Source: Dipteronia dyeriana (taxonomy: Eukaryota > Streptophyta > Magnoliopsida > Sapindales > Sapindaceae). Taken from it: DNA of 64,000 nucleotides. A model generated the notes under the pieces. It was not told where the DNA came from. It saw only the letters and a program-made list of their open reading frames with translations, and searched no databases. The DNA lies in assembly GCA_032871835.1 (NCBI GenBank), contig CM065297.1, positions 65,025,253-65,089,252 of the forward strand, given 5' to 3'. Made by a program: the position numbers and the translations under genes. This document shows, in pieces, positions 58,418 through 64,000 of the stretch (the stretch's first letter is position 1; each line of letters opens with the position of its first letter).

Positions 58418-60305
58418 TGTTGGGATTATGCTCAATAGAAAGAGTGTAATAATATATTTGACAGTTTTTTCATATTAATAAATTGAATTCTAGTTTAACA
58501 AATCTTATAGCGTTTATGGTTTAATTATTAGAGTTGTCTCAAGTAAATAATCATAAGATCAAAAGACTAAGATAAATGAAGAATTGTTCGTACATCTCGA
58601 TATATATCAAGTAGATACAATTCTTTAGTTAGTATTGAATAATATTCACAACTTAAGATAAAAGTTGGGGGCATTTACCTTGTTAAAGTTGTAGATTCTT
58701 TTGCTAGCATTTTAGTGGGATCAAATGTGTTATAATGAGTCTAAAATTATTAAAGTGTGGTGTCTTTGGGCAAAAGAATCTAGTGCACTAGGTTAATTGA
58801 ATAGGATCACAGTGAGATACTTTATCCAGAACCGTCATTGGATAACAAATTTCACTTGAAGACAATCGGAGAGTTTATCTCATTCCTGAGATAAATGATG
58901 AACTTATGGTTACAAGTTTTATCATTTGAGCCATCAACTAGTATGATTATACAACATAGTTTATCCTCGATGGTTTGGTGGTATACATTTGTTAATCGAT
59001 AGAGGACTTCATTTATAGATATGGGCATCGTGGCTCCATTTAATAAATGCGAGTAGAATATCATCATATGGATATTTTGAGGTATTGGACATCAAATCTT
59101 AACGTTAAGTTTTCAATAGTGTCTATTGAAATATGGCTTCTGGAAAAGTCAAAATATCCAAGTTCAAAATGTGGCAATATTAAATCTTAGTAGAGAATGT
59201 TGTACACCTCCATTCTATACCTAGTGGTTAGAGGTTCGAGTCCCACCATGCTCATTTTACAAGCATGTGTGGGGAGTTTTCTCCCGGTTTATGGGAGGGA
59301 CTCTCTTTCCGATATGAGAGTTGTAGTCCATATGTAACCTCCTCCCGATAATGGGAGTAGTATTTCGGGTCATGTTTATAGAGTCTTATTAATCTCACCA
59401 GGGTCGATAGCAGCTGTATTTAAAAAAAAAAAAAACTCTAACTAACAATTGGTCAAATTAGGTATTTTCGATAAAGTCACAATTAATTTTTATTCAATTA
59501 TTTACTATTGGATAATACACTAATGAGTTAGAATATGGTAGAATTCCAAAAGTTTATAGGAATTTTGGTGGAAAACAAATCCTCCTTGTGGGAGGATTCT
59601 TGGTCAACACACAAATCCTCCTTATGGGAGGATTTTCAGCCACCACACAAGAATCCTCCTTGTGTGAGGATTTTGATGACCTATATATACACCTATCATG
59701 CAATTTGGCCAACCCTACTAAACTAGAGAGAGAATTCAACCAAGATAAAATTCTAGAGAGAGAATTCAGACAAGACTCTAGTATTGAGAATTCAGACAAG
59801 ACTCTAGTATTGATAGAGTTTTTTTATTTTGCCTAAAAAATTCGTCCAACTCTAAGAAAGGTGTGTGAGAATTTGGCCAAGAGAAAAAGAGAGAAAGAGT
59901 GTTTTATTTTCGATAGTGAACTAGTAGCTTTTACATCAAAAAGCTTTGTGCACAACATCAAATTTGGTTCACTCGAGTTTCTATCAAATGATTGAGAATT
60001 CACAAGTGATCGAATGTTCTTTGTTTTTTCTAGGAGGGTTATTGTGACTAACAAAAGAATTTTTTTTTTCCATCTTCAGATATACAATTTAAAGAAAGGG
60101 AGCACACTCCTAGGTGATTCATGTTCGTGATTGGGTTGGAAGATCATACGGATTCAATTCGTTGCAAATTCAATCTTCATGAGAAAATGGTACGATACTT
60201 TTATTATATGTTAATTAATCAAGGGTTAAGGTTCTTTCTTTTAATGGACAAGTTTTGAAATATACCAATCAAGCTTTCCGCTTCTGCTGCATATTTTTTC
60301 CTACA
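58418..60305 (+). mobile_element. Solo LTR, family J, copy 3 (in C 3' LTR)
   Basis: Starts TGTTGGGATTATGC, ends TTTCCTACA; taaca at 58413-58417 and 60306-60310 match exactly. It is 1888 bp, about 300 less than other J LTRs, because the stretch matching 62380-63070 is missing and a 0.25 kb SINE-like patch stands in its place. TATA-like gacctatatatacacc near 59678-59693. Confidence 0.92.
59190..59435 (+). repeat. SINE-like patch with B-box and poly(A)
   Basis: An A-box-like 'tacctagtgg' (59218-59227) and a B-box 'ggttcgagtcc' (59233-59243) lie only a few bases apart, followed by 'ctcccggtttatgggag'/'cctcccgataatgggag' repeats and a run of 14 A (59422-59435). These are marks of a tRNA-derived SINE. 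The A/B spacing is too short for a normal promoter, and no flanking duplication is clear. Confidence 0.5.
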
Positions 60306-60965
60306 TAACATTATAACATTATACTAGAATGAATCCTCAGTTCTTATATATATATATATATATATATATTTATAATTATGTTACTGAAATACAATTTAAG
60401 TATATGATCGTGCATGTTGTAAATTAATGTTTGCTAATGATTTAGAATACTTCCTACTAGGCTTTGTAAAGCTCACCTCTTACTTTTTACTAGGTAACAG
60501 TAGCTAATAATTCAATACGAGATAGATAGGCTAAATTTTTTAACTATAGCTATATAGTTGGATATTATAAGTGTAGTACTATCTCTTTTGTTGTAATATA
60601 TGAAGGATTGTAGTTATGCATATATTAAATTAAGGTTGAGTTGTAAATTATGTAATTTGGACCATGTATATGATGTGTCGAGGCTATGGTTTATGAAAAA
60701 ATGTATCAATATTTTGGGTAGAGACTAAGTCTCTACTTGTGATGGATATTTTTTATCGAGCATAGATAATGATACTTTAGGTGAAAAGAATATTGGGCAT
60801 GTATAAGAGATGCAAGAATCTCTAACAAAAGTTTTTGTAAAAACAATAAGGTTATGTCTTTGAGGTTTAATGTGAAAATAAAATGATATTCCCTAAATCA
60901 CCTGCCGTTGATTCGATAATTTTTTAAAAAAATCACGTATCCGAAATCAGGGTCGTGACAAGATT

Positions 60966-61521
60966 AATCTAGTTGTTATTTGCATATTTAGTTTTTAATC
61001 TCTAAAAACACCATTGCTTTACTTTTATTGCTTGTTAGTACTAAAGTTCGATTTGATCTTAACTATCACTCGAACCTTGTGAGCGATACCCGACTTGCCA
61101 TTATATTGTTTTTATAAAAGCAATCTTGAGCCTTTTTTGGGATTTATAAATTTTGTTTGACAAGCACTTTTACAAAACGGCACTTGTCGTAACCGCGCCA
61201 CTATTGTGGATCAATATTGTTAGTGGCGATTAGATTCAACTATAGTTAGTTATTTATTTTTTCAGCTGATTTTAGTCATTTTAGCTTCTTTTACCTTATT
61301 TTTGTTTGTGGTTGTGCAATTTTAGATACTTAGGTACATGCATGGTAGACGTTTGTTGAGAAATTAACTTTTTTCGGCACAAGAGAAAACACATTGGATT
61401 GGACGGTTGATAAAATAGTTTGAGGACAACCACTTTGGAGAAGAAATACCACTTGCAATGCCAATTGGAGAACAAGAGACCAGATTTGAGGAAGAGTTGG
61501 GGCTCACGATATGGGAATATA
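60966..61521 (+). other. Host I leader and possible gag start
   Basis: 'cttgtgagcgatacccgac' and 'tttgacaagcactttt' resemble the LTR end and leader of Athila/Tat-type elements. The primer site itself is not clearly kept. A broken frame near 61339-61520 ('EKTHWIGRL', 'LAMPIGEQETRFEEEL') could be a gag start but I cannot name it. Continuous with 33681 once C is removed. Confidence 0.35.
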
Positions 61522-61626
61522 TGTTGGGGATTATGCATTAAAGCTTGTGATTTTTAAACATTAATAAAAGAAGTAGTTTACTCATTCTATGAATCTGTCT
61601 CATACATTTATATCATGTGTACTTAA
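61522..61626 (+). repeat. Fragment of a J-like LTR start (family L)
   Basis: TGTTGGGGATTATGCATTAAAGC looks like the opening of a J-type LTR but diverges after 20 bases. It stops after 105 bases where the J LTR begins, so J probably entered this LTR. The rest would lie beyond the window. Confidence 0.45.
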
Positions 61627-63816
61627 TGTTGGGATTATGCTCGATAGCAAGAGTATAATAATGTATTTGAAAATCTTTTCATATTAATAAAGTGATTTCT
61701 AGTTTAACAAATATTATAGTATTTATAGTTTAATTATTATAATTGTCAAAAGTAAATAATCATAAGGTCAAAAGACTATGAGAAAAGAAGAATTGTTCAT
61801 ACATCTAGATATGTATAAGGTAGACATAATTCTTTAGTTAATCTTGAATAATATTCACAACTTAAGATAAAAGGTTGGGCGCCTTTATTTTTTCAAAGTT
61901 GTAGATTCTTTTGCTAGCATTTGAGTGGGATCAAATGTGTTATGATGAGTCTAAAATTATCAAAGTGTGGTGTCTTTGGGCAAAAAAATCCAGTGCACTG
62001 GATGCATTGAATAGGATCACAATGAAATACTTTATCTAGAACCGTCAATGGACAAGAGTTTTCATTTAAGGACAATCGGAGAGTCTATCTTAATCCTAAG
62101 ATAAATGATGAACTTATGGTTGCAACAGTTATCATTTTAGCTATCAATGGGTACGATTATATAGCATAGTCTATCATCGATAATTTGGTGGTATTCATTT
62201 GTTAATCGATAGAGGACTTCATTTATAGATATGGACATCTTGGCTCCATTTATTAAATGAGAGTAGAATATCATCATATGGATGTTTTGAGGTATTGGAT
62301 ATTAAATCTTAACATTAAGTTTTCAATAGTGTCTATTGAAACATGGCTTCTAGATAAGTCAAAATATTCAAGTTCAAAATGTGGTAACTTGGAGAGCTAT
62401 AGGCGGTCTATGAGCTCTTGACGATTACTGATATACTTTACGATGATACACTTTCTCCAATAAGATTGTCTAGGGTATGAATGAGTAACATCAACTTATT
62501 CTATCTTTATTTAAGAGTTCAATTTTAGTTCATTCAATTTTAATTCTTTAATGGAATGAACTAAAATTAATAGATCGGACCTAAGTGAATCATTTGTTGA
62601 TTGTGATTGGGTTGTATCTATTGGAGCTTAAATTTAGATAGTCCGCCAAGATCCCCAATCCACACGAACTTGCATGATCACTTGATATATTCTACCGGAC
62701 CAATTAAGGGGTCCATCTAGAATTGTATTATGGCATGTGGACTTGATTCTTTTTGTAAGAATGGGTCTAGTTCACATGTGGACATTTTATAAAAGTTCAA
62801 TGGATTTAATAAAATAAGAAAAATAATATATATGCCTATATATTGTCATGGGCAGCAAGGCTAATATATAAAAGCCTAAATATTTTTAATTTATTTTATT
62901 ATATAATTAAATGGAAATTAATTAAATTGGTAATTAATTAATTATTTAATTAAAAGTCAAAATCTTTTTTTTTTATTAGGAGAAGGTCTCCTAATATTAT
63001 ACTATTGTTGGTAGTATAATTAATATTAAAGACTATTATTTTATAAGTAAATAAATAAAAGGAATTAGTTATCTAGTCAAATTAGGAAGTCTTTAATATG
63101 GTCACAAATACACTAATGAGTTTGATTAGGAGTCTTGGTGTAGGAAAGAATTCTTATTGGAAAAGGATTCTTGGTCACTAAGTAAATCCACCTAAGTAAA
63201 GGATTCATGCCCACAAAGTAAATCCATCTTAGGATAGGATTTGGCCTCCTATATATACTACCTATAAATTTCGACCAAGCCTTAGCTTTTAGTGTGAGAA
63301 GTTGTTTTTTATTTGTTTTTTTATTGTTATAAAAAACAAAACTTCGTCTAACTGTTTGTGTGAAGAACTCAGCCGAGCATAGAGAAAGAAACGTTTTTGT
63401 TTTCGATAGTACACTAGTTTCCTTTGCATCAAAAGGGTTTTGTGTACAACATCGAATCAAGGTTCACACGAGTTTCAATCAAATTGATTGATAATTCAAA
63501 AGTGACCGGACGTTCTTGGTTTTTTTCTTGGAGGATTATTGTGACTAAAAAAGAAGAAGATTTTGTTATACAATTTAAAGAAAGGGAGCCCACACTCCTA
63601 GGTGATTCACGTTCGTGATTGGATTGGAAGATCTTGTAGATTCAATTCGATGCTACTTCAATCATCACAAAAAAAAGGTACGATACTTTTTATATACATA
63701 AATTAATCTAGGATTAAGGTTCTTGTTATTAAAAGGGAAATTTTTTATTTATACGCAAACCCTAATTTTCAATTTTTTTCACGCTTCCGTTGCGTTTTGA
63801 ACCAATTTTCTCTACA
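61627..63816 (+). repeat. 5' LTR of a J element (copy 4), 2190 bp
   Basis: TGTTGGGATTATGCTCG to TTCTCTACA, followed by a primer site, so here an internal region starts and this is a true 5' LTR, not a solo LTR. Left flank cttaa. TATA-like ctatatatactacc at 63249-63262. It is the reference copy for the three solo J LTRs. Confidence 0.9.
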
Positions 63817-63817
63817 A

Positions 63818-63831
63818 TTGGTATCAGAGCC
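63818..63831 (+). other. Primer binding site of J
   Basis: ttggtatcagagcc, perfect initiator tRNA-Met class site one base after the LTR. Confidence 0.92.
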
Positions 63832-64000
63832 TGGTTGTACCCTTGATTAATTGATGTATGTGTTCGTGAATCTTTTTCTTTTTATTGTATATATGCATGT
63901 TTTAGAAAGAGATGACACTCTAGATATTCACATATATATTTACATTGGAATATATGGATATATATATATGTTTTATATGTGGTTTGTTATTGCTCAATTT
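63832..64000 (+). other. Start of the J internal region
   Basis: Leader DNA with TA repeats near 63957-63970; no coding start before the window ends. Confidence 0.5.

Larger units (their letters stand above)
33687..60960 (+). mobile_element. Element C: Tekay/Del-type chromovirus, heavily nested
   Basis: LTRs at 33687-35338 and 57348-60960 (net about 1.72 kb without J copy 3) start TGTAATGACT/TGTTTTGACT and end GTCATGACA/GTCGTGACA. The same AGATT duplication flanks both ends. Interior fragments in order: gag, zinc knuckle, protease, RT, RNase H, integrase, chromodomain-like tail. Insertions D, F1, an inverted LTR piece with F2, G, and H2 swell the interior from an expected 5 kb to 22 kb. All coding pieces carry stops. 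Confidence 0.9.
57348..60960 (+). repeat. 3' LTR of element C, interrupted by J copy 3
   Basis: TGTTTTGACTGGGATG to GTCGTGACA. Net 1.72 kb without the solo LTR and one duplication copy, close to the 5' LTR. Carries a local duplication near 57440-57555 ('aaaatgtggagatattttt', 'agtcaagaaaaggttaaca') not present in the 5' LTR, and an (AT)n run at 60347-60370. Confidence 0.88.

Noticed and set aside
59218..59243. Possible tRNA gene based on A-box and B-box words
   Set aside because: The spacing is much too short and no stem pairing is evident; I treat it as a SINE-like remnant.

Overview
The window reads as a retrotransposon graveyard from a eudicot-like plant nuclear genome. Supporting signs are AT-rich DNA, plant-type LTR ends with TATA boxes, initiator-tRNA-Met and tRNA-Asp type primer binding sites, and coding remnants of Ty1/copia (SIRE-like and another lineage) and Ty3/gypsy (Athila-type and Tekay/Del-type chromovirus). 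I found no convincing host gene, rRNA or tRNA gene. Almost every recognisable protein fragment is a gag or pol piece broken by stops, frameshifts or later insertions. The species cannot be named from sequence alone.

Layout, left to right. 1-5831: an Athila-type element on the minus strand, with a 1.9 kb 5' LTR, gag and a protease remnant, but no reverse transcriptase, RNase H or integrase. It sits in the 3' LTR of a SIRE-like copia element (5832-16220, minus) whose pol is split by a solo LTR (family J, copy 1, 8449-10629, target duplication GTTTC). 16221-17424 is old flanking DNA, perhaps part of an older gypsy LTR (host 'I'). 17425-32437: element B (plus), with 2.2 kb LTRs and a gag-like region carrying two decayed zinc knuckles but no pol. 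It holds a minus-strand solo J LTR (24380-26669, TSD TGGAT), and its 3' LTR holds a 2.9 kb solo LTR of a related family (K, 29272-32174, TSD ATGTT). 32438-33686 resumes host I.

33687-60960: element C, a chromovirus whose two LTRs are bounded by the same 5-bp duplication AGATT although they lie 27 kb apart. Its interior has been filled by D (a non-coding LTR element at 35928-43641, itself carrying E, a truncated SIRE-like piece), a 941-bp tandem duplication, F1 (solo LTR), an inverted fragment of a C-like LTR that holds F2 (a miniature LTR element arranged as a palindrome, TSD CATAG), G (a copia element with solo LTR H1 in its gag), H2, and J copy 3 in the 3' LTR. Removing these pieces leaves gag, protease, reverse transcriptase, RNase H, integrase and a chromodomain-like tail in the expected order.

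60961-64000: flanking leader of host I, a 105-bp LTR start of a J-like family (L), then a complete J LTR followed by a primer binding site, so a longer J element probably continues past the window.

Nothing here acts as an operon or pathway. The value of the region is its insertion history, which target duplications make unusually readable. The least ordinary objects are the palindromic miniature element F2, the tandem duplication that copied host gag plus LTR, the gag-only element B with an unexplained insert, and a SINE-like patch that replaced about 0.7 kb of a J LTR.
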